Assembly: GCA_025459175.1 (NCBI GenBank)
Contig: JALORC010000008.1
Location: 29,988 to 93,987, forward strand
DNA length: 64,000 bases
Direction: 5' to 3'
DNA from: Planctomycetota bacterium
GTDB lineage: Bacteria; Planctomycetota; UBA1135; UBA2386
Shown here piece after piece: positions 51,901 to 60,134 of this stretch; the first letter of the stretch is position 1; each line of letters begins with the position of its first letter. A program made the translations under genes and the position numbers. The notes beneath the pieces were generated by a model. The model was not told where the DNA came from. It searched no databases and saw only the letters and a program-made list of their open reading frames with translations.

Positions 51901-53478
51901 TCAGTTGCCGCGCGGGGCGACGAACACGTCGTCCTGGTCGTTGCTGTCGCCCTGGACCATGTTCTTCGCCTTGCTAACGAAGGCGATCACCGGCGCATCG
52001 CTGGCCAGCGCCGGCGCCGTGCAGTCGTCGTCGGGATCCCCACCGCCGCGGGCGAGACTCACGCGACGCGTCACCCCGCTCACCAGATCGCGGCAGAACA
52101 CGTCCTCCTTGCCGTTCCGGTCGTCGCCGACCAGATCGTCCGACAGCGAGCTGAAGGCGACGTAGGAACCGTCGGCCGATAGCTTCGGCAGCCAGCTCTC
52201 CTTGTCGACCTCGTTGCCCTGTGGGTTGACACTGACCCGGATCGTCGCCCCGGTCGCCAGCGTGTGCACGAACACGTCGCTCTTGCCGTTGTCGTCGCCG
52301 CTGACCAGATTCGCGGCCTTCGATGCGAACGCCACCCGCGTGCCGTCGGCCGAGATCGCCGGCTCGACGCTGTCGTCGTTGCCCTCGTCGCCGCCGCTGG
52401 AGGTGCTGACGCGGCGGGTCTGGCCGCTGGTGCGATCGTGCACGAACACGTCGATCTTGTCGTTGCTGTCGTCGCCGACCAGGTTCGACGACTCCGACGC
52501 GAACGCGATCCAGCGCCCGTCGCGGGAGATCGACGGCTGCATGCTCGGCCCGTTGCCGGCCGCACCGCCGCTCGAACGGCTGACCAGCTGCACGGCGTCG
52601 GCGACGCGGTCGTAGACGTAGACCTGCTGTGACTCGCCGGTGGCGCACACGAACGCGACCCAGCGGCCGTCGCCCGACAGGCTCGGCGCGAAGCACCGCC
52701 CGCCCAGGCTGGTCGCACCGGAGATCGGCTCGGTCAGGCCGGCGATGCGGTCGCGGACGAACACCGCGTCGGTGTCGGTGGCCCGCCCCTCGAACGCGAC
52801 GAACAGACCGTCGTCGGACAGCGACGGCATGCCGCACAGGTCGGCGAACTGACCGCCCGACGGCCGCAGGCTGATGCGTTCGGTGGCGCCGGTGTCGCGA
52901 TCGTGCACGAACACGTCCTCCTTCTGGTTGCTGTCGCCGCTGACCAGGTTGGAGGCCTTCGACTGGAAGCCGACGTAACGACCGTTGCCGCTGACCGCCG
53001 CCTGCCGGCTGAAGTCGTTGCCCTGGGCGCCGCTGCTGCTGACGCTGACGCGCCGGCGCGCGACGTTCGTGGGCACGAAGTCGACCTCGGGGCGATTGGG
53101 CAGCTCGGCCGCGACCCCGGCATTGGTGACGGTCACCGTCAGCTGTTTGCGTTCGGGGGACGTGCTGGTCAGGCGCACGCGCGCCGTGCCGTCGGTGCCG
53201 GTGCGGAGCGAAGCCGCCGGCACGAAGTCGTTGCCGCTGCCGGTCGCCGCCACCGTCAGCTGTCGACCGACCAGCAGCTGCCCGTTCTCGTCGCGCAGCG
53301 TCACGACCAAGGGCGCCCCGTCGACGCCGTCACTGGCGATCGCCTGGCTCGCCTGGAGCGTGACGACCGACAGCGAGCTGCTGACGGGGATGGTGTCATC
53401 AGGGGCGCCGCCGCCGGAGCCGCCGCAGGCACCGAGCAGCAGGAGGACGACCAGACTGGAAGCAGAAGTGGTTTGCAT
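51901..53478 (-). CDS. Lipoprotein with TolB-like beta-propeller repeats
   Basis: A protein of 525 residues. The N-terminus VVLLLLGACGGSGGG has a lipobox (LGAC), so it is predicted to be lipidated and membrane-bound. Residues about 35-120 look like a bacterial Ig-like (Big_1-type) domain (GAPLVVTLRDENGQLLVGRQ). The rest consists of repeats with S-x-D-G-R-W-I-A-F-A-S then N-L-V-x-D-D-S-N-x-x-x-D-V-F-V-H-D-R, as in WD40-like/PD40 TolB propellers, with acidic D-x-N motifs that could bind Ca2+. Its stop lies 9 bases from that of the convergent membrane-protein gene. It is the left gene of a cassette bounded by copies of that gene's 3' end. Confidence 0.78.
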   Translation of the reverse strand: MQTTSASSLVVLLLLGACGGSGGGAPDDTIPVSSSLSVVTLQASQAIASDGVDGAPLVVTLRDENGQLLVGRQLTVAATGSGNDFVPAASLRTGTDGTARVRLTSTSPERKQLTVTVTNAGVAAELPNRPEVDFVPTNVARRRVSVSSSGAQGNDFSRQAAVSGNGRYVGFQSKASNLVSGDSNQKEDVFVHDRDTGATERISLRPSGGQFADLCGMPSLSDDGLFVAFEGRATDTDAVFVRDRIAGLTEPISGATSLGGRCFAPSLSGDGRWVAFVCATGESQQVYVYDRVADAVQLVSRSSGGAAGNGPSMQPSISRDGRWIAFASESSNLVGDDSNDKIDVFVHDRTSGQTRRVSTSSGGDEGNDDSVEPAISADGTRVAFASKAANLVSGDDNGKSDVFVHTLATGATIRVSVNPQGNEVDKESWLPKLSADGSYVAFSSLSDDLVGDDRNGKEDVFCRDLVSGVTRRVSLARGGGDPDDDCTAPALASDAPVIAFVSKAKNMVQGDSNDQDDVFVAPRGN

Positions 53479-53818
53479 GGAAGGGATTGCGAATCAGGGT
53501 CTGAGTTGCCCCCCAGCATCCAACAGGTGTACCAAACACGCCCCGACGACCTCGCGCCCGGATTCCTGACACGGCGCGTAGCGACGCCACACATTCGCCA
53601 AACCGCACGAGCGGCTTCGGGCAGCCCGGGTTGGCCGGCAGATTCCGATGCCAAGGCTTCGCCGGCGCAACCAACCGGCGCCTGCACCCCGTCCCATGTC
53701 ACCAGGTGCTTCCGAGGCTTCGGCACCAGCGCGCACCGCTACGCCGGACAGCGCGTTCCGAAGCGGCGTCGCGGCCGGAAACTACGACCGCTCCACCAAC
53801 GCCTTGATCAACCGATCC
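53479..53818. other. Intergenic stretch between the TolB-like and Old Yellow Enzyme genes
   Basis: A 340-base stretch where I see no credible gene, repeat or RNA. It must hold the promoter of the lipoprotein gene on the minus strand. The sequence is less GC-rich near 53480-53600. Confidence 0.5.
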
Positions 53819-54901
53819 TCACCGCAGCGTCGGGTAGTCCGAGTAGCCCTGGTCGCCGGGCGTATAGAGCGTCCCGAAGTCCGGCGGGTTCATCGCCGCG
53901 CCCTTGCGCACGCGGACCACCAGGTCGGGGTTGGCCAGGAACGGCACCCCGAACGCGATCAGGTCCACCTCGCCGGCCGCGATCGCCGCATCGGCCTTCG
54001 CCGCGTCGTAGCCGCCGTTCGCGATCAGTGGGCCTCGGAAGGCCTTGCGCAGCGTCGGCAGGACCGGCGGCAGCGGGACGTGGAACATGCTGCCGGGCAA
54101 CGCCTCGCTGACGTGCAGGTAGGCGAGGCCGAGCCGATCCAGGGCCCGCGCCGCGTGGCCGAACGTCGCCACCGGGTCGCTGTCGCGCATGTCGTTGTAG
54201 GCTCCGGTCGGGGACAGCCGCACGCCGACCCGGTCGGCCGACCAAGCGCCGGCGACGGCCTCGGTCACCTCGAGCAGGAACCGGGCGCGCTTGCCCGGGC
54301 TGCCGCCGTAGGCGTCCGTGCGCTGGTTGCTGCAGTCCCGCAGGAACTGGTCGATCAGGTAGCCGTTGGCGCCGTGGATCTCGACACCGTCGAAGCCGGC
54401 CGCACGCGCGCGCGTCGCCGCCGCCGCATACTCGCCGACGATGCGGGCGATCTCCACCGTCGTCAGCGCGCGCGGTGTCACGTACGGCTGCTTGCCCTTG
54501 GCGGTGTGCGTCTCGCCCTTCGCCGCGATCGCCGACGGTCCGACCGGCAGCTCGCCACCGAGGAAGTCCGGGTGCGACGTGCGGCCCATGTGCCACAGCT
54601 GCAGGAAGATCCTGCCGCGGCGCGCGTGCACGGCCGACGTCACGGGGCGCCAGGCGGCGACCTGCGCGTCGTTCCAGATGCCGGGCGCGTTCAGCCAGCC
54701 GCGGCCGGTCGCCGCGATCGCGGTCGCCTCGGTCACCAGCAGGCCGGCGTCGGCGCGCTGGGCGTAGTAGGTCGCCATGCGCGGCGTCGGCACGTTGTCG
54801 GCGGTGGCGCGGCCGCGCGTCATCGGCGCCATCACGAAGCGGTTGGGCAGCGACAGCGGGCCGACTCGGGCGGGAGAGAAGAGGTGAGGGTGGCGGTTCA
54901 T
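53819..54901 (-). CDS. NADH:flavin oxidoreductase (Old Yellow Enzyme family)
   Basis: A protein of 360 residues. It carries the FMN-barrel markers LPNRFVMAPMTRGRA, LQLWHMGRTSHP, GFDGVEIHGANGYLIDQFL (substrate His/Asn pair HGAN), NQRTDAYGGS, and VRLSPTGAYNDM, all typical of OYE/NemA. It reduces activated alkenes, nitroesters or similar electrophiles with NAD(P)H. The start at 54901 was chosen for MNRHPHLFSPARVG; the frame is open further upstream but lacks conserved sequence. It lies inside a cassette bounded by copies of a neighbour's 3' end. Confidence 0.92.
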   Translation of the reverse strand: MNRHPHLFSPARVGPLSLPNRFVMAPMTRGRATADNVPTPRMATYYAQRADAGLLVTEATAIAATGRGWLNAPGIWNDAQVAAWRPVTSAVHARRGRIFLQLWHMGRTSHPDFLGGELPVGPSAIAAKGETHTAKGKQPYVTPRALTTVEIARIVGEYAAAATRARAAGFDGVEIHGANGYLIDQFLRDCSNQRTDAYGGSPGKRARFLLEVTEAVAGAWSADRVGVRLSPTGAYNDMRDSDPVATFGHAARALDRLGLAYLHVSEALPGSMFHVPLPPVLPTLRKAFRGPLIANGGYDAAKADAAIAAGEVDLIAFGVPFLANPDLVVRVRKGAAMNPPDFGTLYTPGDQGYSDYPTLR

Positions 54902-55128
54902 CAGGGTGGACGTGGTGTCGTGGCGAGCCGGATCAGCCGCGAAGTGGTGCGGCACCGAGGTCGAACAGCAGGGCTTCGACCGCGGCTTTCGCGGATGGGA
55001 AATCCGAGCTGCCGTCCCGACCCCGGGACCCCGCTCCGCCATCTTGCCGACCCCACTCCCCATCTTCCAACTGGTTGCGCCAGCCCGTCTCGGAGCCTCG
55101 CTCCCGCCACTTCCGCGCCAAGGCCGTT
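54902..55128. other. Intergenic stretch upstream of the Old Yellow Enzyme gene
   Basis: About 230 bases holding the expected promoter of the oxidoreductase. A short minus-strand frame with WRNQLEDGEWG and DFPSAKAAVEALL can be read across it, but there is no start signal, so I do not call a gene. It could be a remnant of inserted DNA. Confidence 0.35.
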
Positions 55129-55216
55129 GCCGCTGTTACTGACGTTCGGGCTGCTGCCGGCGTCCGTGATCGGCCAACTCGCGGTGCTGATCCACATGGT
55201 TCAGCAGCGGCGATGA
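55129..55216 (+). repeat. Displaced 3' end of the membrane protein gene (right repeat of the TolB/OYE cassette)
   Basis: In frame this stretch encodes LLLTFGLLPASVIGQLAVLI then HMVQQRR and a stop, against LLLTFGLLPAIVIGHLAVLI then HMLQQRRS in the intact gene. Only the 3' end is present; no start or upstream helices remain. It is followed after 6 bases by the stop of the next convergent gene. Confidence 0.9.
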
Positions 55217-55222
55217 CCGGCG

Positions 55223-56320
55223 TCACTGGGCGACGACCATGTCGAACGGGTTGCCGCCGACCCCGAGCAGTCCGGACAACTGCGTGTTCAGATCGGCATC
55301 GAAGACCAGGACACTGCCCGTGCCGACGCCGACCCCTGGCACCGGGAAGAACACCTGTCGCCGCACCTCGTCGAAGGCGATCGTGTCGAGACGACCGCTG
55401 ATCGCCACGTAGAGCTCGGCGAGCTGGCCGAGGTTGCGATCGAACACGCGCAGATGGGTCGAGGCGACGATCGAGGTGTGAGCGACCGCGAAGCCCTTCG
55501 TGTCGCTGACCATCACGAACGGGCCGAGGTCGGCGCCGAACTGCAGCTCGGTCATCATGAAGCCGAGCGAAGTGTTCGTGTTCAGATCGACCTCCTCGAT
55601 GCCGGTCGGCGCGAACGTGCCCCAATCGTCGTTGACGCCAGGAGTGCTGATCCACAGCCGGTTGCCCGCTGCATTGCGCTGCATGCGATGGTCGGGACGC
55701 AGCCCCTGCAGGGCGATGGTGTCCAACAGGATCACCGGCGGGTCGGGATTGAAGCCGGGCGCCAGCACCGCGAGCATCGCCCCGTGCTCGACGAAGTTGT
55801 TGCGGTCGTAGCGCTGCAGCTGCACGTACACACGATCGCCGTCGACCTCCATCATCATCGCGTCCGGCGACCCGTCACGATCCGCATAGGGTGACAGATC
55901 CTGGCCGACGGTCAGCGCCCCGGTCTTGAGGTCGAGCCACCACAGGTGAGCCGCGTCGTGATCCGTGATCAGCGCCATGCGCGACCCGACCTGTACGATG
56001 TCACGCGGCGCCGACACCTGCGGGATCGCATAGGTGCGCGCGAGCGCGAGGCTCGGCAGCAGGCGCAGTTCGACCGTGCGGTTCTGCCGGCCGAGCACCA
56101 GCAGGCGATTGCCGAACGCACGCACCACCGTGTCCGCGCCGGACGGCGCGACGGCCGGCGCCACCGACCACGGCGGCGGCGTGGCGACCGTGGACAGCAC
56201 CCCGGTGCTGGACCCGGTGTTGGCGGCGACGATCAGCTGCTGCGCCGGCAGGCACTCGGTCACCAGCAGATGGGCGGAGAACAGGGCACACGACACGGAG
56301 AGGAGCGGGCTGTGTTGCAT
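55223..56320 (-). CDS. Secreted beta-propeller-like protein of unknown function
   Basis: A protein of 365 residues with a signal peptide (MQHSPLLSVSCALFSAHLLV then TECLPAQQ). The body has repeated strands with a YVTN/lactonase-like flavour (LLVLGRQNRTVELRLLPSL, ALITDHDAAHLWWLDLKTGA, FDEVRRQVFFPVPGVGVG). This suggests a seven-bladed propeller, but no catalytic motif was identified. The start at 56320 was chosen for the signal peptide; another ATG at 56356 is possible. Confidence 0.6.
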   Translation of the reverse strand: MQHSPLLSVSCALFSAHLLVTECLPAQQLIVAANTGSSTGVLSTVATPPPWSVAPAVAPSGADTVVRAFGNRLLVLGRQNRTVELRLLPSLALARTYAIPQVSAPRDIVQVGSRMALITDHDAAHLWWLDLKTGALTVGQDLSPYADRDGSPDAMMMEVDGDRVYVQLQRYDRNNFVEHGAMLAVLAPGFNPDPPVILLDTIALQGLRPDHRMQRNAAGNRLWISTPGVNDDWGTFAPTGIEEVDLNTNTSLGFMMTELQFGADLGPFVMVSDTKGFAVAHTSIVASTHLRVFDRNLGQLAELYVAISGRLDTIAFDEVRRQVFFPVPGVGVGTGSVLVFDADLNTQLSGLLGVGGNPFDMVVAQ

Positions 56321-56525
56321 GGCGGTCACTGCTCGAGAAAAGGAGTCCACGATCATCACCAGGATCGGCCCAGGAGAGAAGGCGCCGCGGATGACTCGTC
56401 GGTCGCGCGAGTCGCGCGGTCGAGCGGTCGGGCAACCGGTCACAGGAGCTGACGAGCGGGTATGGCGATTCGCTTGCGCCGGCAGCTCCGTTCCCGCCTT
56501 CGGGCTCCACCGTCCCGCCGCTCGC

Positions 56526-57059
56526 TCAGGAACGCCGCGAGAGCCAACGATCTTGCTGCCGGACGAGACGAACGTCTCGCCAGGCCACGAAGCGGCGCCC
56601 CGCCGCGTCCTTGCCCGCCGTGATGCGCACACAGCCGCGCTCCAGTTCCCCGCCGCCATCGAGCGCCAGCCCCTGCTCGCGCAGCGCGCCGAACAGGGCA
56701 TCCGGTTCGTCGACGTAGAAGCAGACCTCCAGTAGGCGGTCGTTGAAGAACGACAATCGCATCACCCCGCGCTGCCCGAAGCACGACATCGGCTGCGCCT
56801 CGACGGTGTGGATCGCGAACGGCGGTCGCCCATCCGCCACCGGCGGCGAGTCCTCGATGACGCGCAACGCCACGTCGCGATCCAGGCTCGCAAGAACATC
56901 CGTGCGCGTGGCGTAGCTGAGGAAGCCCGGCAGCAGAACTTCGCCGGGCAGCCGTTCCGTGAACGACTCGCCAAGCAGATTGCACAGCACCATCACGCCC
57001 GCGGCCGACGCTGCGGCTGCGATCCCGAGCGTGGTGATGCGTCTTTCGCGAGAGGTCAT
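56526..57059 (-). CDS. Membrane-anchored protein of unknown function
   Basis: A protein of 177 residues. After a basic start (MTSRERRI) one hydrophobic segment (about 9-29) anchors it, followed by a soluble domain with FFNDRLLEVCFYVDEPDALF. The family is not recognised. The start overlaps the upstream gene by 4 bases (ATGA), which indicates translational coupling to the small membrane protein. Confidence 0.55.
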   Translation of the reverse strand: MTSRERRITTLGIAAAASAAGVMVLCNLLGESFTERLPGEVLLPGFLSYATRTDVLASLDRDVALRVIEDSPPVADGRPPFAIHTVEAQPMSCFGQRGVMRLSFFNDRLLEVCFYVDEPDALFGALREQGLALDGGGELERGCVRITAGKDAAGRRFVAWRDVRLVRQQDRWLSRRS

Positions 57060-57433
57060 CGCTGCTCGTCCCCCGATTGCGATGCATCGTCCGAATGCGA
57101 TGCGACCGCCGGCTCGACCGGAAAGCGCCGACCGATGATCAGCAGCCGCACACCGACGACGGCGAGCAGGACCGAGGCGGTCCACACCTGCCAGCGCGCC
57201 ACGGCCATGTGTTTCCAAGGCACGTAGGGCCTCGAGTCCAAGAGGATCGGCAAGGCCGCCAGCAACGCCATCGCGAGGAAGAACCAGCCGAGCCAGGTCG
57301 ACGAGTTCCACTGGCGAGCCTTGGCCGCGGGGTCGGAGGAGCGGTCCAGGGCGACGACCGTGCCCACCAAAAACAGGACCAAGACGAGCAGTCCCGCTGC
57401 GACCCAGACGGCGATCTCGAGGATGTTCTCCAT
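57056..57433 (-). CDS. Small membrane protein of unknown function
   Basis: A protein of 125 residues. Three hydrophobic segments are visible (IAVWVAAGLLVLVLFLVGTV, WLGWFFLAMALLAALPIL, VWTASVLLAVVGVRLLII), and the C-terminus is acidic and Ser-rich. The family is not recognised. It is the first gene of a two-gene unit. The start at 57433 (MENILEIAVW) is the ATG before the first helix. Confidence 0.55.
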   Translation of the reverse strand: MENILEIAVWVAAGLLVLVLFLVGTVVALDRSSDPAAKARQWNSSTWLGWFFLAMALLAALPILLDSRPYVPWKHMAVARWQVWTASVLLAVVGVRLLIIGRRFPVEPAVASHSDDASQSGDEQR

Positions 57434-57662
57434 GCCGACTCCGTGGTGCGGGCGACGCCCCGCGGGAAGGGGAACGCTACCCGCGGCGGCCCGCCTCGTC
57501 GCCTTCCCCGATCTCCGCCAGCACCTGGGCGGCAGCCTGCCGTTGACAGCCAGCCATGCATTCATGCACGGGCCAGCTCGTCATTGCGGTGGCCGTCGTC
57601 TCGCCACCCCCGCGCCTTCTGCTGGCCGCGAGTCTCCGCAGCTGCGCAAGGAGCGCCCGACT

Positions 57663-58505
57663 TCAGAATGCGCCGATCGTCAAGCGAATGGCGTTGCTGC
57701 TCGTGCTCTCGACAATCGACAGGCTCTGGTCGAACTCGAGCAGCACGAGTTGCTGGTGCAGCAGGAGGCCGGCGATCGCCACGCTGTTCGGGATCGGCAG
57801 CTGCGTATCGATGGTCCCGGCACTGGAGACTGCCAAGGCCGTCAGGTCCGGCACGACCAGCAGATTGCAGGCCGCTGGGCTCGGCGAGAGCAGGCTGGCC
57901 AGCGGGATGCTGGTCGGCGCGAAGCCGGTGGCCGTGACGACGAATGCCGACGACGGAATGGTCGTGCTGCGGGCCCGGAACGTCGTGCCGGTCCAGGGCA
58001 GGTTGGTGGCGGTGAAGGTGTTGGGGCCGCCGGAGCCCGAGCAGGCGGTACCGGTGGGGACCGCCGTGGCGGGGCAGGTCGGTGCGTAGCGGGCGAAACT
58101 GGCGGAGATGGATCCACCAGCGATCGTGAAGTTGCCACCCGCCACGAGGTCGCCGTTCGGCAGCACGGCCAGGGCACGGACAGTGCCGTTCACGCCGCTG
58201 CCGAGCGCCGACCATGTGTCGAGCCGCGGGTCATAGGCGGCGATGTTGCTCGCGAACACACCGCCGGCCAGCTAGAGGGAGCCGGCGGCCACGAGCAATG
58301 GGGTCGCGGCACCAGCACCATCCGGATCCCAGGTGACAGTTGCGAGCACAGTGCCCCGGACACCAGGAACTCCATCCCCTGGCAGCCACTGTGGCTGGCA
58401 CTGGGCCATCGCCGACGAAGCGCCGGACAGCAGCAAACACGCAATCAAGTAGCTGCGCAGCAGCAAACAGAACCGAGAAAGCACGCCTGAGGTCTTCAAG
58501 TTCAT
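57663..58505 (-). pseudogene. Short secreted repeat protein interrupted by an in-frame TAG
   Basis: The first part, from the ATG at 58505, has a signal peptide (LIACLLLSGASSAMAQ) and one WDPDGAGAATPLLVAAGSL segment, as in the two large repeat proteins. It is stopped by TAG at 58272-58274. The same frame resumes directly with LAGGVFASNIAAYDPRLDTW, one full repeat unit (LPNGDLVAGGNFTIAGGSIS) and the shared C-terminal domain, ending at 57663. A CAG to TAG change would explain the stop. Without it the protein would have 280 residues, far fewer repeats than its paralogues. Either a decayed copy or a sequencing error. Confidence 0.75.
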
Positions 58506-58723
58506 GGGATGTGCCAATGTGTGAAGACCCGAGAAGGCGGGTTTGCCGATCGGGACGAAACAGGCCGAGGTTCCGCCCCGACCGACTGCGTCAGTCTCCC
58601 ATACCCGTGGGACCGCGTCGATGCCCTCGCGACACCTCGGATCGCGGTGCGGATCGGCGCGCCGTGGCATTCGCACGCCAGCCCGTAGACTGCGCGGCCC
58701 GCCCCCGACCCAGCCCCGCGCCG

Positions 58724-60121
58724 ATGCGTAGCCACCGCCACCCACGTTCTCTCGACCTCCTCGCCGCTTGCGCCCTGTTCGCTGCGGCGGCCGTGGGCCA
58801 GGGCGCGCCAGCAGCGCCGCCCCCGCTCGGCCAGGCCGCGACCGAGGCGATCGCCGCGCGCTTCACCGCCGCCGATCACTGGGTGCAGAAGGCCGTCACG
58901 CTGCTGTCGCTGAACACCTGGTGGCACCCCGCCGGCGCCGGCATGATCGCCGCCGCGCTGCGCGAGAAGGACCCGAAGCTGACCGCGTTCGCGGTCGAAG
59001 CGCTGCTGCGCGCCGACCCGACCCTGCTGCCCGCGGTCGCCACCAGCGAACTGCTCGACGAACTCATCGTGCGACAGCTCGCGCGCAGCAACGACCTGCT
59101 GGTCGAGCGCGTGCTGGCCGCCTGCAAGCGCCTCGCGCCGAAGGTCGACGCCGCCGACAAGGGCGCCTGGCTGCGCTGGTGGAACGCGAACAAGGCGACC
59201 TGGGCGCCCGAGCCGTGGACCGCGCGCGACCAGAACACCACCGGCGAAGGCACCGTGGCCGCCTCGCAGCGCGCGTTCGATCTCTACCAGACCGGGCTCG
59301 ACATGGTGCTCTGCATCGACTCGACCGGCAGCATGCAGCCGACCATCGATGCGCTCGGCGCGGCCCTCGGCGACATGGTCGACATCCTCGACGGCATCTC
59401 GCCGAAGATGCGGCTCGCGATCGTGCACTACAAGGACTACGGCGAGCTCGGCAAGCCCGGCGCCAAGGTCGTGCAGCCGTTCAACAAGAACATCTCGGGG
59501 GCGCAGAAGAACCTCGCCGACCTGCGCGCCTACGGCGGCGGCGACCTGCCCGAAGCGGTGTTCGGTGGCCTCGAGCAGTCGCTCGACCCGAAGCTCGGCT
59601 GGAAGAAGGACGCCAACAAGCTCGTGGTGCTGATCGGCGACGCCCCGCCGCACCCGAACGATCGCGGCAAGCTGCTCGAGCTGGTGCGTGCCGCCCACGA
59701 GACCCCGGGCACCCCGGCCGGCAAGCCGACCACCGGCCCGAAAGCCGCGGAGACGCCGTTCCTGACCTCCTGCATCGGGGTCGTGGTCAACTACGAGGGC
59801 AAGCTGCGCGACCAGCCTGGCTATCGCGAGTTCGTCGACTCGCAGAAGGTGATGCGCGAGGACTTCGCCGCGATCGCCAAGGCCGGCGGCGGCGTCTACG
59901 TCGAGGTCGAGTTCACGTTCCGCGACGAGCCGCAGCCGACCGGCAAGGACAAGAAGGACAAGGGCAAGGAGAACGACAAGGGCACCGCGATCGCGAGCGC
60001 CGCGACCCGCCGCATCGTCGAGCACATCCTGGTGCTGTCGTTCGGCGAACGCTTCGCCGCCGAGATGCGCGAGTTCGTGCGCATCTACTACGACTACAAG
60101 GGCGGCGGGCTGATCAAGTAG
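58724..60121 (+). CDS. Secreted von Willebrand factor A domain protein
   Basis: A protein of 465 residues. A signal peptide (LDLLAACALFAAAAVGQ) precedes a helical region (about 30-160). A VWA domain starts at about residue 190: MVLCIDSTGSM (MIDAS DxSxS-type, here DSTGSM), AIVHYKDYGE, YGGGDLPEAVFGGLEQSL and KLVVLIGDAPPHPNDRG. These support metal-dependent binding to a partner. A Lys/Asp-rich low-complexity stretch (about 405-420) precedes the C-terminal helices. The ATG at 58724 was chosen for the signal peptide. It converges on the next gene with a 13-base gap. Confidence 0.82.
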   Translation: MRSHRHPRSLDLLAACALFAAAAVGQGAPAAPPPLGQAATEAIAARFTAADHWVQKAVTLLSLNTWWHPAGAGMIAAALREKDPKLTAFAVEALLRADPTLLPAVATSELLDELIVRQLARSNDLLVERVLAACKRLAPKVDAADKGAWLRWWNANKATWAPEPWTARDQNTTGEGTVAASQRAFDLYQTGLDMVLCIDSTGSMQPTIDALGAALGDMVDILDGISPKMRLAIVHYKDYGELGKPGAKVVQPFNKNISGAQKNLADLRAYGGGDLPEAVFGGLEQSLDPKLGWKKDANKLVVLIGDAPPHPNDRGKLLELVRAAHETPGTPAGKPTTGPKAAETPFLTSCIGVVVNYEGKLRDQPGYREFVDSQKVMREDFAAIAKAGGGVYVEVEFTFRDEPQPTGKDKKDKGKENDKGTAIASAATRRIVEHILVLSFGERFAAEMREFVRIYYDYKGGGLIK

Positions 60122-60134
60122 CGGTCGACGTACA

